Source of the DNA: Hydractinia symbiolongicarpus
Taxonomy: Eukaryota > Cnidaria > Hydrozoa > Anthoathecata > Hydractiniidae
NCBI RefSeq assembly: GCF_029227915.1
Contig: NC_079878.1
Span: 19,406,001-19,470,000, forward strand
Direction of reading: 5' to 3'
DNA length: 64,000 nt
In this document: positions 1 to 11,740 of the stretch, piece by piece
Numbering within the stretch: the stretch's first letter is position 1
How the letters are laid out: each line of letters starts with the position of its first letter
The notes under the pieces: generated by a model
What the model was told of the DNA's origin: nothing
What the model saw: the letters and a program-made list of their open reading frames with translations, nothing else
The model's database searches: none
Made by a program: the position numbers and the translations under genes

Positions 1-1075
1 TCCCCCCCTCCCTTCCCAACCTCCCCCCATTTTACAGAAAATTTCGTAATACCCCCTTAGGTCATTATATTATGACCCCCCCTCTCACTTTAAGAAATTT
101 CTTCGGATTACCCACCCCCCTGCTTATTCGACCCCCTACAATTAAGCACAAGAGTAATGTATGTCAAGCTTTTGTTTTTGTTGATTATCTCAAGTATGTC
201 TACTAAAGTAAAAGCAAGTTTTAGCCAATCTGACTGTAAAACATCTGATTTGGTATGGTTAAATTTACAAAGATACTTTATCTGGTCTCTAATTGGGAAG
301 TGCATGTGCTGATAAGAGCAAAACTCTAATATGGTGCGTAGGTTGAGGCAATTGTCTAATCTGCTACTTATTATTACATATTTGGTGATCACCAGGAGCA
401 TGTTTCTTGCTTTAAACCCTTAGTGCTATGTTGGAGTTTATACTATTATGGCAATTGCCATATGGGTAGCTTTACTGTTGTTTCCCAAGAATATGTGGGA
501 ATTTTTGACAAAGGAATTTTTTTTGTAAATACAAAAATTAAAAACTTATATATATAAACTTTATTCTTTAAAGTTTCAACCAAAATAGCAAAGCCTTAAA
601 ATTAAAAAAACTGACAGAGGGCAATTTATGACGTTAATGTATATTTAGAAAGCAGAAAGATGTGAAGTAAAATCTGATTTAATTTTTAAATTAATTAACT
701 AGTAATAAATTTATTAAGAGTGTTGATAAGACACAAATCTGTCCATGTAGAAGGGTGTGTCAGGGCCACTTTTCACGTAAAGTTAATGGTTTTCTTTCGA
801 CGGCCTCCACACTTTCCTGAATTTGCTTAAATTACTACCAAAAGGCAAAACAAGACTCTTAATTATGTTGACAGGGCAACAAAGGTACTATTTCTCCTTA
901 CTTGATACAGGTACAATCACTATAATGGAAATAACAAATGCAACCACTTGTTTTCACAAATCTGGTATTTATACCCCTTTTCAATAATAACCATCCTGTT
1001 TTATAATAAAATATATTATGATGAAAGGGGTGGAAAAGTCTATATTTTTCAATTTTCTTCTCTTTTTATCTTCAG
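1..1075. other. Upstream/intron sequence with no gene recognised
   Basis: This AT-rich stretch should contain the first intron of the NGLY1 gene, because the first recognisable NGLY1 exon begins at 1076 in the middle of a thioredoxin active site. The missing first exon would encode the thioredoxin N-terminus ending at the active-site tryptophan. I looked for it on the plus strand and did not find a convincing candidate, so it probably lies outside the window or is too short to recognise. A C-rich start (1-120) is low complexity. No RNA gene or mobile element is recognised. Confidence 0.5.
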
Positions 1076-4000
1076 GTGTGGTCCATGTCACATGATTGCA
1101 CCAAAATTTACTGAGTTGAGTTCAAAATATTTAAATGTAAAATTTTTAAAAGTGGATGTTGATAAATGCCAGGTATTATTTAACAATAAATTGTGTATGA
1201 ATTGATGGTAGACCTTTTTATTGGTTGTGAAGGGAATTTCTTTCTTTTTAAAGTTTACTGCAGTTAAATATGATATCAAAGCAATGCCAACATTTATTTT
1301 CATCAAACAAAACAAGGAAGTTGATCGCATCCGTGGAGGTGATCCTACGAAACTGGAATCAGCTGTAATTCAATGGATGGGAACTTCATTTCAACTGGTA
1401 CGAAATGTCCTGTAAAAATGACATATCATCTTTTTAAGGGGTGGTCTTTTCTTTCTATGCCTGCTTATCATTGGATACTCTAATAGGTCTGAGTTGCTAT
1501 ATTTTTTACAGGAACCAGATCCACAGAGAATAGCAGTGGGACGCAGTTTTCCCGCTTTTTCAGACCTACTAAAAAATGAGAGGAAAGAATTTGATATTGC
1601 GTCGGATCTTTTGGTTAGATTTGCAAGCAATGTCCTAAGAGACCCCCAAAATTTAAAATACAGACAGATCAAACTTACAAATGAAATCTTTATGAATAAA
1701 ATTCTGCCTGTGCTTGGTGCAGTTGATTGTCTTTTTACAATGGGCTTTGAAGAGGTAACTGCATTATATTATCTTAAGAATAAAAACATAAGCATGCTAA
1801 TCATACAAGATAAAGTCATTCAAACACTTTTTTACTTGTAGATTTAATACAGAGAGTTTACCAGTAAATCTACTAAATTTATCTCTCTCTTGGATGTTTG
1901 CTTTTGTTAGACTTATTAATTTCTTTATATAAATAATTTTTGTAGATGGCAGACAGATTGCTGTTACCACCAGCGTCATCCCTTGAAAATTTGCACGCAT
2001 TAAGAGATGCTTTAGTTGATGAAAGGAGCAGAATTGGTACTACAAATATTAAGCCAGTGGTTGGCCCGTTCTTAAATAGTAACATTACCTCTCCTAGTTG
2101 TACATCTGGACAGGCTTTGATATCAGGGCGCAGGAAGTTGAAATATCAAGCACAAATTAAATCTGTATGTTTTTAATTTTGTCAATTTTGTTTCGTTTAT
2201 TTTTGATAACTTCTATGATAGTTTAGGTAAGTTTGGATCAAAGTGTCGAATCTCATACTGCATGTATATCAATAGCAATTGTGCAACCAGGTTGCCCCAT
2301 CCTTTATGGGTCAACAAAAGCTCCACACAAGCCTTGTGACTGTGTAGTAAATTGCGTTTTAGAACGAAGAAGCCGCTTTCTTCTCCTCCATTCAAAGCGG
2401 TGTAAACAAAGCGTTTTTGTATGAGGAGGACGAGCTCCAAAATCTTGCGCGTTCGAAAATACCTGTAAGCAAGTTAAAAGAAGAAGCTAATCAGAACAGT
2501 CAGGCTACATCTGATCTAACTGGAAAATGCTTAGTCAGCATGAATGATTGTCTGCTTCTGCTTTTACTGCAATGGTTTAAAAGTAAGTTTTCTTTTATTA
2601 AGTGTTGAACTGCACGTATCTCAAAAAGATTAAGTCTCGCTTCCATTCCACTGCATTTTCTGCTATAGCGCAAAAAGTTCACAAGCCTTTTTGCGCTTTA
2701 GCAGAAAATCCAGACAAATAAAAAAAAGAAAAAAATTGAAGGTGGGTGTGCTGTGCGAATACTTTTAGTTACTTTTATAGTATTTGTTGCAGTCTGATTA
2801 GTTAAACCATTTTACTCCTTTTTGATTAATTTAGATGATTTTTTTACATGGATGAACACCCCTGAATGTAGCGGTTGTCAGGGAGCTACAAAACATAGCG
2901 GATTGGCAATTCCCGACGCCGAAGAATCGAAATGGGGAGCAGGAAATGTTGAATTGTACAAGTGCACTCAATGTTCGTCGATGATGAGATTTCCAAGATA
3001 CAATCATCCTCAAAAATTACTAGGTATGTGCTAATGTTATGAAGGTAAACTGAACATCTGGTTGGCGTTGAAAAAAGATTTAAATTCAACCTCTACCCCC
3101 TTTACTTTCTCTGCTGTTCTAATTTGATTGGCTCCTTAATATCACGGGTTGAAGGGAGGTGTTTCCGTCTGGTACCAGCCTGATCTTAATTTTCTTTAAA
3201 TTGGGAAGTTATCGCTGAGGTAGAGGGCAAAGGTCGAAGGTTGTCAATTATATGGCTATTATAAGAAATTCAGGCAGCATAGCTAATTAAAAATTAAAAT
3301 GTTTTAAAGACATGGCTGGAGAACTGTTGCGGCAATTGTGCAATAGGAAAGATAATACATCTGTATTATTAGATAAACCAGCTGGGAGACGTGACAAATT
3401 AGACTGAAAATAGTACTACAGCAAACTAGTTTTTGTACTCTTTTGACTTTTCATTGCCAATTATAAGAAACAAGTTCTATCAAATATTTGTCAGTCAAGT
3501 GGTAAGCATATAACGGCATACAACTGAATTACAATGGAAATTTTTTAGCTGAATTTCATCAAGTCAGTCTAAAAACGTATCATGCCTATTTTTATTCATC
3601 CTAGGAACATGAAAGATGTAGCGGAGAATTAAAATAGAAATAGAGAAAAAAATCAAGTTTTTTTTTTTTGAATTTAAAACCTTAAAACAACCAAGATTTG
3701 TATGTAGGCACAAAAAAGTGATAAAGTTCCAGTTAACCTAAAGGTACATGCCGCTAGCCAGTTAGCTAACTACTTTTCGCAATACCGCTTTTAGATTAAC
3801 TAGAAAGTTTTCAATCACCAATATGTTTATTTCTATGCTCTTTTAAAGTCAAATGTCCCAAGGTAAAAACTGGACAAGCAAGCAAACGGCTCTTTCAAAA
3901 ATACCCACTATAGGCATAGTTATAAAGAAAGCGAAACAGAATTAAACGTTAAATTAAATTAAACGTTTTGATGTCTTCAAGGTTTTCTCTGTTTTAGATT

Positions 4001-7000
4001 TAGTTTCTTATAAGGATTTAATTTTGTGAAAGAAACGCAATGTGTCGAACATCGTGATAAATTTCAACCAGATTCTTTGGATTCAAACAATATACGATTT
4101 ATTGTTTATTGCTATAGAAACACGAACTGGTAGATGTGGAGAATGGGCTAACTGTTTTTCTCTTTGTTGTCGGGCTGTTGGTTTTGAAACAAGATTTGTG
4201 CTAGACTGGACCGATCATGTTTGGACTGAAGTATATTCTGAGGATCGGAAAAGGTGGTTGCATTGTGATCCTTGCGAAAATTTGTGTGATAAACCATTGG
4301 TGTATGAGCATGGTTGGAAGAAAGAATTGTCTTACGTCATAGCCTTCTCTGCAGAACAGGTTCGTTTTTCTACAGGATGATTTTATAAAGTATAAAAAAA
4401 CACTAGAATTTTGACGTTTACTGGTACTTGAAATAATTTTAATACATCTTTTCCAATTTGCGTTGACGTTTCACAGTTTGACTGAAAACAGCAGTATTTA
4501 CGTTGGAAGATGCGAAATTGAGGTGTTTGGAAAAGAGTTTCTCGAAACTGCTTTGTGCATTTTTTTCATCGACGTTACGGGATGAACAAAAACATTAGAC
4601 AAAAGAGACTTCATGATTGGATATCAGTTGTATGTTTCAAGCCAGCAGCTGCTTTCAGTGTATTTGAGACTTTTTCTTTATGCAGGTCGTCGATGTGACG
4701 TGGAGATATTCAGGTAAACATCAAGAAGTGATTCGAAGACGCAACCTGGTGTCAGAATCTTGGCTTTTTGGCTTGTGTAAAAATATCAATAAGGAGGTAA
4801 CTACTACTACCACGAAGTTGTTGTGGTGTAGTTATATTTTTCTCGCTATATTGTTTTTCTGCTTATTTTATAAAATTAAAATTTAAAATCTGTTACATAA
4901 TATTCGCTCATAGCTTCAATACGGGTTATCAGACGAATCGAGAAAAAATTTAACTTCACGAGATATTGTAGAAATGGTGGAATTCATAACTCCCAAAAAG
5001 GAGTTTTCTAATGAAGAAGGGCAAGGACGTTTATCTGGTAGCATGGCGTGGCGTCAGCTTAGAGGAGAAGTGAAAGAAGGAAACATTGGTTTAAATGTAA
5101 GTTTTACGTTGTTGTCGTTGTTGTTGTCGTTGTTGTCGTTATTGTTGTTGTTGTTGTTGTTGTTTATCAGGGTACTGAATTTTGTTATTGTTATTTTTGT
5201 TTCTGCTGTTATTTATCAAGTTCTATCTCCATGCAATTCTATCTCCATATTAACTTTCTTAATTGCTTTTAAATTAGCGTCAGTTATCTTGATTTTGACA
5301 TCAGAAAAGTTGTGGCAATTTCTTATTTAGAACTGGCAAGGTTAAACAAAACAAGTTTTTTTATGGTTGTAAGCTGTTGATAAAAATTTTGTATAAAGGA
5401 GAGAATTGCGGCTTAAGCGATTGCGTTTTTTTTTTAAAAATGTCTTAATTATGCCAAAATTTTTATAAAAAAACTGGAAGTTAAAAACTGGGAAAACCTT
5501 ATTATAAAAAATATACTTTTTAATGAGAAACCTTGTTGTGGAGAGCAGATCAATGCAAGTGGAGAGTAGCTCACTGCGAGTGGAGAGCAGATCAATGCGA
5601 GTGGAGAGCAGATCAATACGAGTGGAGAGCAGATCAATGCGAGTGGAGAGCAGCTCACTGCGAGTGGAGAGCAGCTTACTGCTAGTAGAGAGCAACTCAC
5701 TGCGAGTGGAGAGCAGATCACTGCAAGTGGAAAGCAGCTCACTGCGAGTGGAGAGCAGATGTTTTTTCTGTTATTTTTGCATAATAATTTGTTTTCTTTT
5801 TTTTTTAGACTGAGAAATCTCACAAATTCCAACTAAATGCAGAAAATATAGAGAGAAAAAGGTTGGACGGATTTTGTCAGTTAATAGAAGTGAATTTATA
5901 CGATAGAGCTTTCTCGAGAATTTAATCCCGCCTTTTATTAAAATAAAAAACAATAAATAAAATTATAAATAAATGAAATGTTGACCCTTTGTTTTGCAAA
6001 CGCTGAAATTTAGCTGAGTTTGTGACAACTAAATAACGGACTTTTTAGCTTTAGGATCCGCTTTCTTCCTGTGAAGGATTGTTATTACACAACGCTTGAT
6101 GACCCGTTGGGTGAACCAGTGATACAAGGGTGGGAGAATGGCGTGGAAACATGTGAAAATATGTTTATGAAGCGTGAGAATGATTGGAAGATGGTATGTT
6201 CGAATTCAAGATAATCGAAATATAAAATATAGCAAACTTATTTTCGCAAAGTTAAAAAATTTTAAATTTTTTCACAACCAACAATCTCAAATGATAATGA
6301 CATTAATTTAGGTATATCTTGCTCGCATGGAAAATACTGATCACGGTTCTATCAGTTGGTGCATCGATTTAAGTGATACCGAGTTGGTTGTTCAAAATGT
6401 TGATGTCAAGGTTACATCGAAAGTGTATAATAGCGGCAAAGCGATGTTCAGCATATGTAGTGGAGACGAGTGCATCAGAGTGAACAAAAATGACGGAAGT
6501 AAGAGCTCAAACATCTGTTACTAAACTTTTAAAATTATTAAATAATTTTTTCTAACATAGACCTGGAAACATAAGGTTCGCCTGTATAGAAGCATAAAAA
6601 CGCAATAAAAAATTTGTAAAATATATGGAAAATATCGGACCATTCTTTCTCATACCGCCTGCTCCATATCATCAAGTGCAAGCAAGCAAAAATTAAAAAA
6701 AAATCTGATCAATTCGATGAATTTGTTGAAGCTTTCCTTCCGAGAAAGTTATTGGAATTACACGAAATATACCCGAACTTATTTTCAAATTTTCATGTGC
6801 TTATAAAAAACATACGAAGTCAGTTGCGTACATACAGGTGGCTCACATAGTCTGATTTTTAGTTTGCTATCTAGTTTGGAATTTGATAATCAAAGTTTTA
6901 TTTTATAGGTGCATTTTTTAAGTAAACAATCGTCTTATCAGTATAAGAAAGCCAGCTAAAATTTTTAGTCGATAAAACCTTACCTTAAGGGAAGAAATTA

Positions 7001-7863
7001 TTTGCGGTTATTGTTACAGCTTAGTATTCTTTAGGTTTTTCCCGACCTTGATTTACCAAATTTCTTGCATCCACAAAAATTTATTCCGCAATGTCTCTTT
7101 TTACCGACTTTTTACCGACTTAAGCATTTTTTTCAAAGCAGAATATTAACATAAATAATATTTCTTTTCGCGAAAGAAAAAAATATCGGGCTGCTTATGG
7201 ATGTTTATGAAAAGTGCTTATTCAGGCTCAAAATATGCTTAGGTTATGCTTAATGGCAAAAAGATTATTGGAATATGCTCATGAAAAACGCATGATTAGG
7301 CTAAAAATATGATTATTTTTTTAAAAAATATATACCGCATTCAAATTTTGAACACAGTAATTACAACTTGCATGTAACTACATACTGGGTAATTTAGACG
7401 TAAAAAAAAAGCTGGCCACGAAACAACAAAACAAAAACTTCTCATTTTCTCAGGCTTCACACAATTCTTCACATTGCGGCCCACAAAAATTCAGGAGATT
7501 TTAGAACAATTCGAATTAGTGAAAGTGTAACTAAGGAAGACCAGGTTTGATTTCTGTATTAGCTGATACAGACTATAATTGGACTATAAAATTTTGTCAC
7601 ACAAGAGCTGTTGGATCTTGCTTAAAATAATTTTCTCGGGGGACCAGAATATCTCGGAAACTTGAAATGCATTTTTTGTTGCAGGTGCCCGTTTGGAAAC
7701 CGCGGCTCTGGCTGGTTCAAGAAAGTTGCATTTAAATGTGAATTTATATGGAGGAGAAGGTTCGGTTGCGTGGCAACATGCACAAATATTCCGATGTTCC
7801 GAAACTGATGAAGATTTTGTGGGTTTGGATATGACGGTTACACTTCAAAGTAAGGAGGCATGA
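1076..7863 (+). CDS. NGLY1: Peptide:N-glycanase with N-terminal thioredoxin domain (5' partial)
   Basis: Cytosolic enzyme that cleaves the Asn-GlcNAc bond of misfolded N-glycoproteins exported by ERAD. Exons read in phase: 1076-1172, 1254-1397, 1512-1754, 1946-2164, 2363-2582, 2835-3023, 4118-4359, 4686-4796, 4914-5096, 5809-5861, 6055-6193, 6312-6498, 7685-7863 (TGA), giving about 735 residues after the missing first exon. Order of domains: thioredoxin (CGPC active site, then KAMPTF), PUB domain ([29 protein letters not shown]), a zinc-binding segment with two CxxC pairs before [12 protein letters not shown], the transglutaminase-like core with catalytic Cys in [10 protein letters not shown], His in TDHVWTEVY and Asp in HCDPCE, then a C-terminal PAW sugar-binding domain ([18 protein letters not shown]). 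Thioredoxin plus PNGase is known from nematode PNG-1, and PUB plus PAW from vertebrate NGLY1; this protein has all of them. The short exon 5809-5861 has a weak donor and is the least certain. An AATAAA lies at 7891. The missing exon encodes the start of the thioredoxin fold. Confidence 0.93.
5108..5164 (+). repeat. TTG/TCG-rich microsatellite in NGLY1 intron
   Basis: A run of imperfect TTG and TCG trinucleotides begins about 10 bases after the splice donor at 5097. It is open in one frame as poly-leucine, but it follows a clear GTAAGT donor and is not part of the conserved protein, so it is intronic. Confidence 0.8.
5538..5761 (+). repeat. 21-bp minisatellite in NGLY1 intron
   Basis: About ten to eleven copies of a 21-bp unit whose core is GTGGAGAGCAGATCAATGCG, with small variants (AGCTCACTG in place of AGATCAATG). 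Because 21 is divisible by three, the array is open in several frames on both strands and yields long ORFs of heptapeptides. It lies between NGLY1 exons ending at 5096 and starting at 5809, so I treat it as an intronic satellite, not coding sequence. Confidence 0.9.
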
Positions 7864-7890
7864 ATACGACTGACATTTTACATTAGATAT

Positions 7891-7896
7891 AATAAA
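7891..7896 (+). terminator. Probable NGLY1 poly(A) signal
   Basis: A canonical AATAAA lies 28 bases after the NGLY1 stop codon and about 450 bases before the FUT8 stop on the opposite strand. Its position fits the tail-to-tail arrangement of the two genes. Confidence 0.45.
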
Positions 7897-8342
7897 CTGA
7901 ATTTAAAAATTATTGATGTAATAATTTTTTTAAAAAATTATGTAGTTATAGGATTATCAGTAATTTTCTTTTTCCTGTTGGACACTCGTACTACGCGTTT
8001 TGCGTTGACGAATGACCAAAATTAATTTAACGAGTATTTATATTGACGAATAATCAGTTATGAAAATTTTGGCAGGTAATTAATTTAGCGAATTTCGCCG
8101 AATTTGCCAAATTTAATCCTCGCCAAAATTTATCCACTTAAGGCAATATATTTTTGAGATTGACTTAAAAAAGCCGGCGTAATGTGTCTAAAAGGTTTAC
8201 GTACAAATATAATTTAGGAATTAAATAAATGGATGACTATTGAAAAATTGAAAGCGCTAAATATAAATACATTCTAACGTTACTTTAAAATGTAAAAAAT
8301 TATCATCAAGTTTATGAGCCTATAAGGTGTCGGAAATTTTGA

Positions 8343-11300
8343 TTATTTGTCGTCGTAGACAGGAAAGTCGGCAACGTCGTGAACATCTTCCACTTTGTAA
8401 GCAGGAAACAAACCAGTCCTTTGAGAAGCATGGTGAAGCCCTTTGGCTTGACCGTCCCAATGATTTCCTGGCGAGAAAAAAAAAAATTCTCCATTAAAAC
8501 TCGCCTTAGCAAACTCGTTAAATTAAAACTCGCGGAATTTAAATCCAAGAAATTTATATATGCTGTTAGAAACTATTAGCTTTGAGGACGATGTCATATT
8601 TTTTGCGCAAATTAATTGTAGTCGTTCAATTTCCATTGTAAGTAATTTCTGACAACATGCCCTACCTGCAATTCCAATGATATCTCCTACTTTTAAATCA
8701 AGCTCACTCCGTCCCTGAGCTTCATGCGGCCAAATAGCTTTCATTCTGTGTTCTTGTTGTCCGCCAAAATAATATATATCATCCAAAGAACGGAATTTTT
8801 GAGAAGCGTCAGTGTGTTTGTTATTCATGATCTCGTACGCCATACGACATACCTAAGACAAAATCAAACTTTAGTTTCGTGATCCTGCAAACAGAAATAA
8901 TTTTTTTATTAATGAAACAAAAAAAATACGAGAAATAAACAATTAAAAACTATTTTTCAACACCTCAAAAATAATATAAATTCTGCTAGCATTTTTTTGC
9001 AAAAGAGACATAAAATAATGTATAGGACCTAAACGCATTACATAAATTTTTGCAATCTCGCATCAGATGTTTAGATGGTCAAATAGGCATATTCAATTTT
9101 TTTTAGAACAACTGAGTCCACTGGGTTATGGCGGTGCAACCGTCGCGCTGTTTTTGCCTGATTTTCGACCGTAAATCTAAGTGAGCCCGTTGTCTAAGGG
9201 ATAATACATTTACAAAAATATTGAATACATACGAAAGACATACTTGTGACGAGAAAGTACAGACTAAAAAATCTGTGTCGGACAAAATCTCGATGTCCGA
9301 AATGACACCATGCAAAGATTCGTCTGAATATCTACGCTGCAAACCAGCTGCTTTTGAAACGTCATTGTCGCTTAAAAATTCATACTCTGGGTACCTATAT
9401 CATGAAAAGATTTGAGATTTAAAAAAATTCATACTCTGGGTACCTATATCATGAAAAGATTTGAGATTTTAAAAAATTCATACTCTGGGTACCTATATCA
9501 TGAAAAGATTTGAGATTTTAAAAAATTCATACTCTGGGTAACTATATATCATGAAAAGATTTGAGATTTTAAAAAAAGTCTCAATAATAATAGTTTGCCT
9601 GTCTAAAATTTTATTGATCTTTAAAACAACTTGAGCTTTTGGGAGAGTTCAATACTTCAGATTTTAGAAGTTGTGGCCACTCCATAAGATTTAGAGCCAA
9701 GCTTAACGTTTTCCTGCCTTTTTATACTATTTGTAATCATTCTTTTTCAAACCTTTCTCTCCTTGCCTGAAGCAACTAATCTTAGATTTTTTGGATTAGT
9801 AAAATCTTTGTGGGTAAATTATTGTCTATAAAAGTGTTTGCCACTAGAGAAATACTATTATCAAACCTCGAGAGGCTTTTTTCGTTACGTTTTAGAGCCT
9901 ATTATCAGAAAATTTTCTCCTATTGTATTTTGTGTCTCCCACTTATCACGTGTTTGCCAACGTATTATTTCTATCTCAACCAAGGAAGCCTACATTGTGG
10001 ATATGCTTACTTTGGCAGACCTGGCTACAACATATTGGCAAAACGGAGTTATTAATATAAACTCAATTCGTTTTACTGCTAATAATTTATATTGTTCTCT
10101 GTATGTGCAAGAAAGTCTTATTTACGCAGTATAAACTAATATACAAAATTTTGGCCACACTTACTTTTTACGTGCATCCGATAGTACGGTTGCATCGTCA
10201 CTGGCAATAAAAACTCTCTTTTTGTCAAACGTTTCAGTTAGTGCCAATTTTTTGTAATAAAGATCTACCCAATACATGTATTCCTCGATACCATGGAAAG
10301 CAGCTTCCAAATTTATTTTATCAGTACGCCGGACTTGCACACTAAATAAAACAAGTAAGCCAGACTCAAAATAAAAACGAATAACTTTCACCATGAACGC
10401 AAAAGTAAAAAGAAAATTGATAATATGCATAAATACTTTTTGGTGTTATATCATTACATTGATTACAGTAAATAAACAAAAAAATGTTACTTAAAAAAAA
10501 CGTTTGGAAACGTGCTTTGCAACAATGTAAGCAAACCTATGTATTATTATATAATAATATTTAGAGCCAAACTTACCCAGCAATATTAATATTTAGAGTC
10601 AAACTTACCCAACAATATTAATATTTAGAGCCAAACTTACCCAACAATAGGCCTTTTAAAAACTAATCTGTGTTTTTTGTCCTCTATTTCTTTCCTGATA
10701 TTTGGTTGAAACTTGAAAAGATATTTTGTGAACTGACTGATCCACCAAACAAAGGGATGTCCATGAAACTTCTTGATGTCATTGTACAGATCTTTCGGTA
10801 CAGACAAAGGCATCTGAGGGGGGCGTGGAAACATAGAATCAACAATAGGCAAATGTACTACTTTTGCTTTATCATGAAAACGATCCCATTCTTCACCATT
10901 GCCTGAGTGGATGCAAGTATCACTAACAGGTTGAAAGTATGCATTCCATCCTCTGGATGAATATCTCCACCCTGTCGAATCAATAATCATTGTTCGTTTC
11001 GTTGCATAAGACACAATAAAACAATAAAGTATGTGATGCATTTGGCATCCATAACCACAGCCTTTATTCAGAGAACAAATTAACTTTCTTGCATTTTTAC
11101 AATCTTTAGGATTCTGTAAATTATAAAGCCTTTTCTGCACTACCTCTGATAGCCTTTTGGCAGAAGCATCTCTGATATCTTGTGCACCGTCCATAGAAAT
11201 TAGCTCCTCAAAGTCATGTTCAGTGATTCGCTGCATTTCACCAAAATTTTCTAAAACTTTCATAAAATCGTTTCTTGCAGTATCTGGAAGAAGTTTGTTT

Positions 11301-11740
11301 ACTTTTGTAAATTGTGCAGATAAATAAAACCACATTTCTCTAATTTGTTTTGCTATTCTCCTTCTTAAAATTTCATAATTATTACTACTCTCTGATACAG
11401 AGAATGATTTGAACTTTCTTTCAAGCTCTCTAATTTTCGCTTTCGCGCCATCTAATTCATGCAATAACTCATTATTTCTATTATTTTCATCGCTTTCAGC
11501 TTCTCTATTTGTCCGCTGTGCATCATTTTTAATCACTCTAGTGTTTTTTGCGATATTCTCCTTTTGAAGGCGTTTATTTTCTCTTCTAAGTTGCAGCACC
11601 TCTAAAGACACTTTATTTAGTTCTTGGGAAGACCTTCTTGACTCTTCAACTAGTTGAAATAAATTAAAACCCATATACATGAGTACAAATGCCCACAGCA
11701 AAGTAACAATGCCAACATATCGAACAATCTTGCTAGGCAT
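8343..11740 (-). CDS. FUT8: Alpha-1,6-fucosyltransferase, complete
   Basis: Golgi type II membrane enzyme that adds core fucose to the innermost GlcNAc of N-glycans, using GDP-fucose. Exons on the minus strand: 11740-10641, 10341-10165, 9394-9244, 8852-8666, 8467-8343 (TAA). They sum to 1740 bases, or 579 residues, against 575 in human. The start is the ATG at 11740 ([10 protein letters not shown]); upstream bases to 11773 stay open but lack an ATG and follow an acceptor-like TTTTCAG, suggesting a 5'UTR intron. Residues about 5-26 form the membrane anchor, about 30-125 a coiled-coil stem, and family signatures follow: [43 protein letters not shown], the GDP-fucose motif RRTDK at the exon 1/2 junction, [26 protein letters not shown]. 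The C-terminal SH3 domain ([14 protein letters not shown] ... [10 protein letters not shown]) is complete. All four introns keep phase. Two splice sites are embedded in tandem repeats (see separate entries). It converges on NGLY1. Confidence 0.96.
9371..9573 (-). repeat. 49-bp tandem repeat containing the FUT8 exon 3 acceptor
   Basis: Four copies of a 49-bp unit at exact 49-base spacing (ATTCATACTCTGGG starts at 9378, 9427, 9476, 9525). On the minus strand each copy carries ATATAG followed by TACCC, the same intron/exon border used at 9395/9394. The copy nearest the exon is the functional acceptor; the other three are near-identical decoys within the intron, and the fourth differs by GGTAAC in place of GGTACC. 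The first 21 or so coding bases of exon 3 are therefore repeated inside the upstream intron. Confidence 0.92.
10554..10650 (-). repeat. 32-bp tandem repeat containing the FUT8 exon 1 donor
   Basis: Three copies at 32-base spacing. On the minus strand each unit reads TTGBTGGGTAAGTTTGRCTC, so GTAAGT donors occur at 10635-10640 (used), 10603-10608 and 10571-10576. The first is the correct one, because splicing at 10641/10640 to 10341 gives the conserved FUT8 reading through RRTDK in phase. Confidence 0.92.

Noticed and set aside
2227-2424. Open frame between NGLY1 exons
   Set aside because: It follows a TTTAG and stays open, but gives no PNGase similarity. Joining 2164 directly to 2363 restores the family sequence in phase.
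5342-5832. Long ORFs on both strands over the NGLY1 intron
   Set aside because: They are produced by the 21-bp repeat, whose length is a multiple of three. The region lies between conserved NGLY1 exons.
9810-10134. Two overlapping plus-strand ORFs (81 and 98 codons) inside a FUT8 intron
   Set aside because: No recognised domain and no splice partner; they lie opposite an intron of a conserved gene. A short relic cannot be excluded.
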